Assembly (NCBI GenBank): GCA_903859115.1
Contig: CAIOLH010000136.1
Location: forward strand, 1 to 9,039
Reading direction: 5' to 3'
Origin: an uncultured Opitutia bacterium
Lineage (GTDB): Bacteria > Verrucomicrobiota > Verrucomicrobiae > Opitutales > UBA953
Length of the DNA: 9,039 nt
Within the stretch, counting starts at the first letter, position 1, and each line of letters starts with the position of its first letter. A program made the position numbers and the translations under genes. Below are positions 1 to 6,751 of this stretch, piece by piece. The notes under the pieces are model-generated. The model saw only the letters and a program-made list of their open reading frames with translations. It made no database searches and was not told where the DNA came from.

Positions 1-1302
1 AGAGCGGAGCTTATCAATGGTCGTATCCGTATCGGTTTTACCTGTGGTGCCCACGACTTCGCGGTTGTAGACTTCAGGAAGTTTCCAGCTTTCGTCGAGC
101 AACTCGAAAAGTTTGCCCTTGGTGACGCCACGATTCCACGCACCGGAATTTTCGGAAATGAATTGGCGAATGCGAACTTGGAAAGCTTTAGCTTCCGCGT
201 TGTTTGGCTGATATTGAAGAACTTCGCGGTAAGCGTCGAGGGCGCCGGTGTAATCACCGTAGAGATAACGTGCACGACCTTTAACTAAGAGTTCGTCAAT
301 TTTCTGATCCTTAGCGCGGAGACCAGGTGAAAGGTCATCAATATTGCGGTAAGTAGGATCGGACTTCTTGTCGTTGAATTCTGCACGTAGAGCGACTGCT
401 GCAGCTTCGTCTACTTTCAGGTTTTCGAAATCTTTAATGTAGCCATCAGCCTTGGTCATTTCGCGGGCCTCGATAGCGAGAAGAGCACGACGAGAGAAAA
501 TCGCAGCGACGTCGTTTTTGATGCGAGCAGCGAGTTTCGCTGTAGCGATATTATTAGGAAGACCTTGTTTGGCCTTATCTAATTTTTCTTTCGCAGCATC
601 ATAATTTTCGTCACGAATTAAATTTTCAGCCTCAACAACGAGTGCGGTGGAAGCACTGATTTTAACGTCATTTAATTTTGCAATGCGGTCGATTTCAGCA
701 CGTGCAATCGCATCAGTTCCTTGCTCACCGGCTTCACGGCGACCGAGAATATCTTGGCGAGTGAGAGCGATTTCATCACGTAATGCCTGCGCGGTTGGAT
801 TGCTAGGAAGAGCGCCGTTGGCACCATCGAGAATTCTGAGTGCCTCTTTGTAATTGGATTGGTCGGCAGATTCCTTAGCCTTAGCAATGGCGGTCTCAAC
901 TTCGCGATAGAGATTTTGGTGAGAGGTCTCAACAGTGGTGATGAGGTCTGCTGACTTCGCAGGCTCTTTGGCCACGACAACCTTCGCAGGCTCAGTGGGT
1001 TTTACAGCAACTGGCTCAGCGACAACTGCAGTGCCTGATTTAGTTGCTTCAGCAGCGGAGATAGCAGCGTTAACTGCGGCTAAGCCCTCTTTGGCACCTT
1101 CGTCGGCTTGGTCTAATTTTTGGAGCGCTTCATAGCGGTCGCGTGCGGTTTTTAGGTCGCCTTCTTCGCGGGCCTTGAGTGCCTCGGAAAGAATTTGGGT
1201 CTTTTGCTTAATGGGATCGCTGTCCTGAGCGATCAAAGAGCCAACCGCAATGACAGCGGCGAGAGTGGCCCAAGCAAATGTGTTACGTGTGATAGTTTTC
1301 AT
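1..1302 (-). CDS. Probable type IV pilus/type II-like secretin, N-terminal TPR-rich part (Amuc_1098-like), cut by window edge
   Basis: The reading frame is open from the ATG at 1302 down to base 1: 434 codons with no stop, so only the N-terminal part is seen. Residues 1-25 form a Sec signal peptide (MKTI..., hydrophobic core, likely cleavage after LIA). A helical, Ala/Lys/Glu-rich region follows. It contains an Ala/Pro/Lys/Val linker with two EPAK motifs at about residues 95-117, and a clear TPR-like unit near 333-370 (ARYLYGDYTGALDAY, then QPNNAEAK). The last visible stretch (LLDESWKLPEVYNREVV) resembles the segment that leads into secretin domains in Verrucomicrobia. The secretin domain itself would lie beyond the left edge and is not observed. 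The start is 19 nt after the preceding gene, and the last position in the cluster is where PilQ normally sits. Predicted role: outer-membrane pore of a pilus or secretion machine. Alternative: another exported TPR protein. The secretin call rests on context and on resemblance to Amuc_1098. Confidence 0.72.
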   Translation of the reverse strand, partial: MKTITRNTFAWATLAAVIAVGSLIAQDSDPIKQKTQILSEALKAREEGDLKTARDRYEALQKLDQADEGAKEGLAAVNAAISAAEATKSGTAVVAEPVAVKPTEPAKVVVAKEPAKSADLITTVETSHQNLYREVETAIAKAKESADQSNYKEALRILDGANGALPSNPTAQALRDEIALTRQDILGRREAGEQGTDAIARAEIDRIAKLNDVKISASTALVVEAENLIRDENYDAAKEKLDKAKQGLPNNIATAKLAARIKNDVAAIFSRRALLAIEAREMTKADGYIKDFENLKVDEAAAVALRAEFNDKKSDPTYRNIDDLSPGLRAKDQKIDELLVKGRARYLYGDYTGALDAYREVLQYQPNNAEAKAFQVRIRQFISENSGAWNRGVTKGKLFELLDESWKLPEVYNREVVGTTGKTDTDTTIDKLRS

Positions 1303-1321
1303 CGGAGCTTAAATGGGTAAA

Positions 1322-2263
1322 TTATTTGGTAAGTTTGGTTTTGTCTTTTTCTTTAGAAGTGGGAGCCGCAGATTTGGGGTCTACGGGAGCGGGTAAGGAC
1401 AGGACCTGTTGGTCGGATCTTTGACCCTTTTTGGGGTCACTCTTTTTGGGGTTGGGTAGAGTGTATTTCTTCTCAACGGTCACGGTCTTGTTTACTAAGT
1501 CAACGTCTTTGATAATGTAATGGGCTTTTTCGTACTTAAAATCGTCGCCTTTCTTGTTTAAAGTCCATGATTTAGAGGGGTCTTCGGTAGCGGTAATCAC
1601 GACGTTGACGGTGTCCTCAAAGTCTAGGGGCTTTTCGTCGTTAATAGTAACCTTCCGGCCCAATAATCTGTCATCAAGAACTAGAGTCTTTTGTTGAAAT
1701 CCATCGGCTTGTTTAACGACCTTATACTCAAGGGGATAAACAGGGGTCTTATCGTTCAGAGGGCGCTTTAATCTGCACTTTTCAAACCATTCCTTAGTAA
1801 TGGTGTTCTCGATGGAGAACTCTCGATCCTCTTCCTTGCCGGATTTTCCAGCCAGAGTGGAACGAAGCACATAAGGATAAGTGGGGTGGCCTACGCTTAG
1901 AAGAGAAACGCCAAAAGGTGGCAGAGGAATGGCCTTCTTGTTAGCTGGAACGTACTCGGCCTGGGAAGGGTCCCAGGCGATATCGATGGTGGTGAAGAGA
2001 TCATAATCCCAACCGTCATCATTTTCTTCGGGTGTGAACCAATCTTTAATCTCTGGATTTAAAGTTAACTTGGCAGTCGCAGGGTAAGCCGTGCCAGCAG
2101 GCTCTTGCTTTAATTCAGGAATCGCTTTGGAACGGTCTTCATCCAATGGAACTAGGGGCGTCACACCGAACAAACCTTGGTCGAGCGCTACATAACCGAG
2201 GACTGATAAAATCAACACTCCTAGAGCAGCTAAAAGAGTCAGTAAGTCTTTTTTGAAATTCAT
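1322..2263 (-). CDS. Bitopic inner-membrane protein of the pilus/secretin cluster, PilP position (Amuc_1099-like)
   Basis: This 313-residue protein has a short basic cytoplasmic N-terminus (MNFKKD), one hydrophobic segment at about residues 7-27, and a large periplasmic part. The segment is not followed by an obvious cleavage site, so it is probably a membrane anchor. The middle (about 60-260) is rich in beta-forming and charged stretches and contains a negatively charged patch (EENDDGWDYD). The last ~49 residues are a Lys/Pro/Ser-rich, probably disordered tail. I recognise no catalytic motif. It lies 15 nt after the PilO-like gene and 19 nt before the secretin-like gene, the place where PilP/GspC-like linker proteins sit in M-N-O-P-Q operons. 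I infer a structural link between the inner-membrane complex and the outer-membrane pore. The match to Amuc_1099 is based on position and architecture, so a lineage-specific role is equally possible. Confidence 0.75.
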   Translation of the reverse strand: MNFKKDLLTLLAALGVLILSVLGYVALDQGLFGVTPLVPLDEDRSKAIPELKQEPAGTAYPATAKLTLNPEIKDWFTPEENDDGWDYDLFTTIDIAWDPSQAEYVPANKKAIPLPPFGVSLLSVGHPTYPYVLRSTLAGKSGKEEDREFSIENTITKEWFEKCRLKRPLNDKTPVYPLEYKVVKQADGFQQKTLVLDDRLLGRKVTINDEKPLDFEDTVNVVITATEDPSKSWTLNKKGDDFKYEKAHYIIKDVDLVNKTVTVEKKYTLPNPKKSDPKKGQRSDQQVLSLPAPVDPKSAAPTSKEKDKTKLTK

Positions 2264-2278
2264 CGTTGTGGGTTGGTT

Positions 2279-3370
2279 TTATTTTTTAGGCTCAGCCTCA
2301 GCGACGGGCTTATCTTCAGGAGCCGAAAGATAATCGATTTGTAAGGTGATTTCCGAAAAATTCTGGTGAACGACCACTTTACGTTCTTCCTTGGCTGGAG
2401 TGGTTGGATTCGCGGTAGAACCAAGAACAGGTGTCGCGGTAAAATCTAACGGTTCAGCAGCAACCAGGCTGGAGGCCCCCATATTGGCAATCGCATTGGT
2501 TCCTAAAACCTTCAGTGACTCGGCCTGGGGATTATTAATTTCAATCGAGGTGATTACCACCGGACGTCCGCTATTACGAATTTTATTAATAAAAGTACGC
2601 AGTGTAGGCGTGGTTGCGACGAAACGAACTCGGAAAGAAAGTCCATCAATCAAAGGTGGATTACGGAATGTGCGGGTGGGTAAAAATTCATCGTTTTCAC
2701 CGCGAGCACCTTCGACAGGTCCAAAAGTACCAGCGTTGGGTTTTCCAGCAGGAATAACTTCGTAAGTCTCAATCGGTTCGCGGTCGATGGACTGCAATAA
2801 GATCGCACTGCGGTTCGGCGTGTTAGGACGAGAGTCAACGAGCGTACGATAAATAAAATCTATGATTTGTAATTGCTGATCAACCTTGGATAAAGTCACA
2901 CCCTTCGGCGAGGTGCCTGGATTACGAATGTATCGGCGGAAACCAAATTCACATTTTTCATTAGGAAGCATGCGAATATCTTTATCCGCAGCTAACTTGG
3001 TCCACTCATCTACGTTCTGTTTAATCGATGAAGCTAAATCCGAACTCGCTAAGTTTTCTTTACCTACGAAGCGATTGGTCGATACTGCGGAAATAGCCAA
3101 ACGCAGATCGTCGCGCTGTTTAACTAAGGCATCATAGTCTGCTTTAGAAACACTGACGTTATTGGAGGTTAAAGAAACAGGAGGCACACCTGAAATAATT
3201 TCCTGACCTTTCAAGAGCCCGCGATATTTACCGAGTTGATCGGTAAGTTTCTTTTCTTCTTCCGCGCGACTACTGTTGTTTCGAAAACAAAAAAATACGC
3301 CCGTAATAAAACCAGCCAAGAGGATGGCGATAAGAGTGTAGAAACCTTTATTCTTTTTAAAATTTTCCAT
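2279..3370 (-). CDS. PilO-like bitopic protein, Amuc_1100-like
   Basis: A 363-residue protein with a Lys-rich N-terminus, one transmembrane helix at about 11-29, and a charged coiled-coil-like stretch (about 35-60 and 77-100). A two-lobed periplasmic region follows. Its C-terminal lobe has the alternating beta pattern LSFRVRF (244-250), a helix (TLRTFINKIRN), ITSIEINN (273-280), a long Ala/Pro/Thr linker (about 281-330), and a closing strand ITLQIDYL (341-348). This order (TM helix, coiled coil, ferredoxin-like lobes, linker-interrupted last strand) matches Amuc_1100 of Akkermansia and the PilO family. PilO pairs with PilN to form the periplasmic arm of the type IV pilus alignment complex. 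The ATG is 5 nt beyond the stop of the PilM-like gene, which suggests translational coupling. It is somewhat longer than Amuc_1100 (about 317 residues). The tail (EDKPVAEAEPKK) is probably disordered. The PilO-like fold is an inference from architecture. Confidence 0.8.
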   Translation of the reverse strand: MENFKKNKGFYTLIAILLAGFITGVFFCFRNNSSRAEEEKKLTDQLGKYRGLLKGQEIISGVPPVSLTSNNVSVSKADYDALVKQRDDLRLAISAVSTNRFVGKENLASSDLASSIKQNVDEWTKLAADKDIRMLPNEKCEFGFRRYIRNPGTSPKGVTLSKVDQQLQIIDFIYRTLVDSRPNTPNRSAILLQSIDREPIETYEVIPAGKPNAGTFGPVEGARGENDEFLPTRTFRNPPLIDGLSFRVRFVATTPTLRTFINKIRNSGRPVVITSIEINNPQAESLKVLGTNAIANMGASSLVAAEPLDFTATPVLGSTANPTTPAKEERKVVVHQNFSEITLQIDYLSAPEDKPVAEAEPKK

Positions 3371-3375
3371 GGAAA

Positions 3376-5070
3376 TTAAAGAGTTTTTTCGAATTTAATC
3401 ACCAAAGTAAGCGTGGTGCGTGGAACGTTGGTCTCCTTCGTGAAATCTGCTTTAATTTCATCTTCAGGAATATCGGCAACGAAGGGAGATTTTTTGAGAG
3501 CTTCAAGTAAAGTTACTTTTGCTTTATTGTATTCTTGGGCCTTGAAAGGTTTTCCTGGGGCTACTTTTTCCAACAAGGTGCGGGTGGTGATGGTGATTTT
3601 TGTAACGTTCGTGGCGACTCTGGAAGCATCGGGATCGGTACTGGTCGTGGCGATTACGGCGGGCTCGCGGCGAACTTTTAATTCTTCAATCCATGTGTTC
3701 TTAGCGGTGAGCACTCTGGACTGTAAATCAGCTAGGAAAATCGGCCAGTTAGGGGAATTGGAAACAGCGAACTCCAATTGCTGATTCACTGCTAAAACAG
3801 CGAGCGAGTCTTCTCGGGTTTGTTTAATCGTCTTTTGGTAATTAATCAGTTCGTCCGATTTCTTCTTCAGCGTCTTGGTTTGTTCTTTGTTATAATCGAC
3901 CCCTGCATTGAGCGTAAGTAAGATGGGTACAGGAGCGATGGCCAAGAGTAGTGCCGCAACCACGAACTTAATTTTTTGTGACTCAAAACTGATTTGTCCG
4001 GCGATATCGCGGGGAATTAAATTCACGCCCAGCGCTGTAGGTGAAAGTAATCGAGAAGCTTCTCCGATTACTTCCGAAAGTTGGTGAATATGCTGCATGA
4101 CATATTCCGCATTGATTTGCGAGCTCAGCGAAATAACGCCGAGTGGATTAAATTCTTCGACTGGCAAAGCGAGTGCTTCGCTCAACTGTTGGCTAAGTCC
4201 GGGCACTTGGCTACTGCGACCCGTGATAACAATTTTAGTAGGACGACGACCCAAGCGCTTAATACTGATGAGGCGGCGGTTAATGTCCTGACTCAAGCGA
4301 CGGTTGAAGCTCTGTTTGTTCGCTTCTAGAATAGTAAACTGCGGATCTGTCTCAGGCAATTGAATGACGTGGGTAAAGAAACCAACTTTGAGAGACTCAG
4401 CATTAATCACGGGCTGTCCGGTATTATCCGAAATTCCTTGGGTAAGTAAATTTCCACCGAGATTAGCAGCTTGAATGCTCGTTCCCTTCGCACTGATAAA
4501 ACTTAATCCCGTGGTGCGTGCACCCACATTGATAAATAAAACTTCTTCATCTTCAGCGATACCACCGCTAACAAATTGTTGAGCCTGTACGTCTAAAATA
4601 GGAGCAGCTTGAATGACTTGCGGACGAATACCCGTCTGTGCAATCGCGTTAGCAATACGACCGGCTTGATCGGTACGCAGAGCAAAAAGTAAAACTTCTG
4701 CTTCCACGCCGTCCGTTGACATAATCTGACTATCCCAAACCACTTCGTTGAGCGGATAAGGAATATTATTTTGCGCCTCAAAGGCGATAATCTGGGCCTG
4801 GCGTGCACTCTCTACTTGGGCTACTTTGAGGGCTTTTTGTAAAAGTAAAAAACTAGGAACGATGATGGTAGCAGTACCCTTGATGTTTTTACTGGAAGCC
4901 AAACGGGCGACCGCACTCGTAGCTGCATTGATCCACTCTTCGTCACCGAGAGCGGGAGTTAAGTCCTCGGTGTAAAATTGTTCTAAAATTAACTTAGCCC
5001 CATCAGTACGAAACGCCGAAATGGAAACGTGCGAAGCAGCGAGGTTAACGATTAAATTTTTCTTACTCAT
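3376..5070 (-). CDS. pilM: PilM-like actin-fold protein fused to a PilN-like membrane/periplasmic domain (Amuc_1101-like)
   Basis: The 564-residue protein has two parts. Residues 1 to about 340 are PilM-like, with an actin/FtsA-type nucleotide-binding fold: an N-terminal strand NLIVNLAASHVSISAF, the PilM hallmark FEAQNNIPYPLNEVVWD (97-113), a second phosphate-loop-like INVGARTTGLSF (180-191) and the late motif VITGRSSQVPGL (281-292). Residues 347-356 read LGVNLIPRDI, which resembles the N-terminal INLLP motif with which PilN binds PilM. They are followed by a transmembrane helix (about 367-388), a Lys-rich coiled coil (about 392-432) and a periplasmic alpha/beta region, as in PilN. Classical PilM is about 350 residues and purely cytoplasmic, so this looks like a PilM-PilN fusion. 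It lies 19 nt downstream of the first gene of the cluster. Role: cytoplasmic-to-periplasmic scaffold of the pilus/secretion machine. The PilM half is confident; the PilN half rests on motif, order and topology. Confidence 0.9.
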   Translation of the reverse strand: MSKKNLIVNLAASHVSISAFRTDGAKLILEQFYTEDLTPALGDEEWINAATSAVARLASSKNIKGTATIIVPSFLLLQKALKVAQVESARQAQIIAFEAQNNIPYPLNEVVWDSQIMSTDGVEAEVLLFALRTDQAGRIANAIAQTGIRPQVIQAAPILDVQAQQFVSGGIAEDEEVLFINVGARTTGLSFISAKGTSIQAANLGGNLLTQGISDNTGQPVINAESLKVGFFTHVIQLPETDPQFTILEANKQSFNRRLSQDINRRLISIKRLGRRPTKIVITGRSSQVPGLSQQLSEALALPVEEFNPLGVISLSSQINAEYVMQHIHQLSEVIGEASRLLSPTALGVNLIPRDIAGQISFESQKIKFVVAALLLAIAPVPILLTLNAGVDYNKEQTKTLKKKSDELINYQKTIKQTREDSLAVLAVNQQLEFAVSNSPNWPIFLADLQSRVLTAKNTWIEELKVRREPAVIATTSTDPDASRVATNVTKITITTRTLLEKVAPGKPFKAQEYNKAKVTLLEALKKSPFVADIPEDEIKADFTKETNVPRTTLTLVIKFEKTL

Positions 5071-5089
5071 TCTTCAAAAATAAAGTGGG

Positions 5090-5800
5090 TTATTTGGCGG
5101 ATAAATCTTCCCGAATAAATTCAGGGCTGGGAGGAACCACGACCGGGACGTCTAGGTAATTAACGAGGAACTGGGGACGCAGGATACCAGGATTGTTTCC
5201 GGCACAACGGTCAGCGACATCTTTAGCTCCATCGAAGTTTTTCTTCTGAGACAAGTCGCGAGAAATGGCACGCGATTGTTCAGCAATGACATTACCTTTA
5301 GCGTCAAAAAGCGGTTCCTCATTTCCGGATACTTCGGCTTGAACATAATAGAAGTCGGGCTCTTTTCGGAGATTATCGCGCTTAACCACATCCCCTGGTA
5401 AATAAAACGAAACCGTGCGCGGTTGATTTACTTCTAAGGTTAAAATAGTAACCGCCGAGCGATAGTAATTCCAATCTTCAGGCTTCGTGGATTTAGTTTT
5501 ATAAACCTGAGTAACCGTCAGTTTAATTTTATCGACCCAGGTTTTGTTTAAGGCCTTAGGATCGGGATTATAATTGGCGGCAACCTCAACCTGCATACGA
5601 TTCCAAGGGTTAATTTGTCCGCCTAATCTGTGCTGAAAAAACTTAACATCTTTAACCACAATCACCGACTTTGAATTCGCGGTCTGAGCCTTTTCAGGCG
5701 CAGCATTACCCCCCTGAGTGGCTGTCGCTTGGGCGAACAATCCTACAGGGAAAAAAACCAACACCAGGAGTACGGTGTGTACGGCTTTATTAAGGGGCAT
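5090..5800 (-). CDS. Exported protein, first gene of the pilus cluster (Amuc_1102-like)
   Basis: This 236-residue protein starts with a Sec signal peptide (MPLNKAV..., hydrophobic to about residue 21, likely cleavage LFA/QA after residue 23). An Ala/Gln/Thr-rich spacer to about residue 45 follows, then a domain rich in beta strands (SVIVVKDVKFF, MQVEVAANY, KIKLTVTQVY, AVTILTLEV, RTVSFYLPG, DFYYVQAEV). That pattern suits an immunoglobulin-like beta sandwich, as described for Amuc_1102. No catalytic motif is visible and there is a single Cys (199). It heads the operon, and the gap to the pilM-like gene is 19 nt. It faces the divergently transcribed metal-transport operon across 114 nt. The function is not known; I infer a periplasmic or surface accessory of the pilus/secretin machine. 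The chosen ATG directly precedes a good signal sequence, but no ribosome binding site is evident. Confidence 0.78.
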   Translation of the reverse strand: MPLNKAVHTVLLVLVFFPVGLFAQATATQGGNAAPEKAQTANSKSVIVVKDVKFFQHRLGGQINPWNRMQVEVAANYNPDPKALNKTWVDKIKLTVTQVYKTKSTKPEDWNYYRSAVTILTLEVNQPRTVSFYLPGDVVKRDNLRKEPDFYYVQAEVSGNEEPLFDAKGNVIAEQSRAISRDLSQKKNFDGAKDVADRCAGNNPGILRPQFLVNYLDVPVVVPPSPEFIREDLSAK

Positions 5801-5810
5801 AGCAATCTAT

Positions 5811-5828
5811 GGGTAGGATTCGATACCC
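5811..5828. repeat. Short inverted repeat GGGTA-N8-TACCC in the leader of the pilus cluster
   Basis: The arms GGGTA (5811-5815) and TACCC (5824-5828) are perfectly complementary around an 8-nt loop, starting 10 nt upstream of the minus-strand ATG at 5800. In the mRNA this could form a weak hairpin just before the start, or be a protein-binding site. Five base pairs can occur by chance. Confidence 0.3.
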
Positions 5829-5862
5829 TATTGGCAAATGTAAAAAAGGCGGGGAACCTAAA

Positions 5863-5890
5863 TTTAGATGCAAATAAGTTGCATTAAAAT
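5863..5890 (+). promoter_or_regulatory. Candidate promoter of the metal ABC transporter operon
   Basis: A -35-like TTTAGA (5863-5868, 4 of 6 to TTGACA) and a -10-like TAAAAT (5885-5890, 5 of 6 to TATAAT) are separated by 16 nt. Transcription would begin near 5897, leaving a leader of only about 18 nt before the ATG at 5915. The palindrome at 5868-5884 fills the spacer, the usual place for a repressor. Consensus matching alone is weak evidence in AT-rich DNA. Confidence 0.4.
5868..5884. promoter_or_regulatory. Palindrome ATGCAA-N5-TTGCAT, candidate Zur/Fur-family operator
   Basis: Six-base arms are perfectly complementary around five bases. Read as a 7-1-7 element (5869-5883), it is TGCAAAT-A-AGTTGCA, in which six of seven paired positions match. 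Fur-family boxes often have this geometry. It lies 30 nt upstream of the solute-binding-protein start, inside the candidate promoter spacer, where a metal-loaded repressor would block transcription. The bound regulator is an inference; no regulator gene is visible in the window. Confidence 0.5.
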
Positions 5891-5914
5891 GAGGCGGGAT
5901 TTACACCTCCTCCC

Positions 5915-6751
5915 ATGCTTCGATGGATCACTCTAAGCGGCCTCTATTTTGCCCTCATTATTGATGCTAAAGCACAAATAACATCGAGCTTCACGACTAT
6001 CGATTATTGGGTCGGAAAACTACTAACCGAGCCAACAACTATCCATCAATCCATCATCCCAAGCGGTGGAGAACTTCACGGCTATCAATTAAGCCCATCG
6101 GACAGTCTTAAACTCTCTAAATCGCAGGTAATCATTGGCTTAAGTGTGCGCTCTGAACCTTGGCTAAATGATTGGATTAAGGCTAATAACCGCACCTCAT
6201 CTGTTATTTGGATCAATGAGAGCAGCAGTCAAATAACCCACCCATGGATGAGTCCAGCCGGCGCAAGAGCCATGGTAAAAACACTATATAGCGGACTCAT
6301 GAGTCGAAAATTAAGTTCAGAAGTTAATCTAAATCAATTACTTACAGAAATAAATGATGTAGAGTTATCAGTATCTCGGGTGCTGGCCACAGTTCCAGAA
6401 AATCGCCGTTTAATCATCACCCAGCACCCTAACCTATCGGCTTTTGCTGAGGCATTTAATCTCGAAGTAGTAGGCAGCATACTCGAAAGCCCCGAAGCAG
6501 AATCTGCTGATCCGTCGGCGCAAAGGTACTCTCAACTACTAAAACTGATCAAAGCTAGAAACGTCAGGGTCATTACCTGTGATGCTGGTCAAAATAGTCG
6601 CGTCGCCCAACAACTCGCCAAAGATGCAAAAATTAATCCACCACTTCCATTAACCGTGGAGTACCTAGAAAAAAGTGGGACACCGGGTGATACCTGGCCG
6701 AGCATGATGCTCATCAATGCTAATAAAATTTCAGAAGCTCTAAAAAAATAA
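5915..6751 (+). CDS. znuA: Metal (probably zinc) ABC transporter periplasmic solute-binding protein, ZnuA/TroA family
   Basis: The 278-residue protein opens with a signal peptide (MLRWITLSGLYFALIIDAKA, probable cleavage after residue 20). Residues 51-84 fit the cluster A-I family pattern: GGELHGYQLSPSD, then a strand and EPWL. The aligned metal ligands are H55 (ELHGY), H109 (THPWMSP, the usual DPHxW position), H171 (ITQHPNLSAFAEAF) and, at the final acidic position, probably E249, 10 residues before GDTW. The C-terminal PGDTW...N motif corresponds to the family's DTY..M..N. Three His plus Glu resembles zinc binders such as AdcA; manganese binders such as PsaA carry Glu at the third site and Asp at the fourth. 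The His-rich loop common in ZnuA between the first two ligands is absent, and the protein is short. It captures metal in the periplasm for the ATPase and permease encoded next, whose first gene overlaps it by one base (TAATG). Substrate is inferred. Confidence 0.88.
   Translation: MLRWITLSGLYFALIIDAKAQITSSFTTIDYWVGKLLTEPTTIHQSIIPSGGELHGYQLSPSDSLKLSKSQVIIGLSVRSEPWLNDWIKANNRTSSVIWINESSSQITHPWMSPAGARAMVKTLYSGLMSRKLSSEVNLNQLLTEINDVELSVSRVLATVPENRRLIITQHPNLSAFAEAFNLEVVGSILESPEAESADPSAQRYSQLLKLIKARNVRVITCDAGQNSRVAQQLAKDAKINPPLPLTVEYLEKSGTPGDTWPSMMLINANKISEALKK

Noticed and set aside
672..980. Minus-strand frame of 102 codons within the secretin-like gene
   Set aside because: It is out of frame with the 434-codon open frame that has a signal peptide and TPR pattern.
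955..993. 12-bp direct repeat CTTCGCAGGCTC as a mobile-element or recombination trace
   Set aside because: It lies in frame in a coding linker and simply encodes repeated EPAK; there are no flanking features.
2391..2765. Plus-strand frame of 124 codons inside the PilO-like gene
   Set aside because: It is fully antisense to a well-supported gene with a membrane helix and family pattern; no domain is visible.
3413..3784. Plus-strand frame of 123 codons inside the PilM-PilN-like gene
   Set aside because: It is antisense to a strongly supported gene; composition looks like a shadow frame.
5831..5850. TTGGCA-type sequence considered as a sigma-54 or sigma-70 -35 element
   Set aside because: No TTGC element at sigma-54 spacing and no -10 hexamer at 16-18 nt.
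5881..5912. AGGAGGTG on the minus strand as a ribosome binding site for a leftward leader peptide
   Set aside because: No start codon lies within 5-12 nt; the nearest ATG (7 codons including the stop, near 5882) is about 22 nt away.
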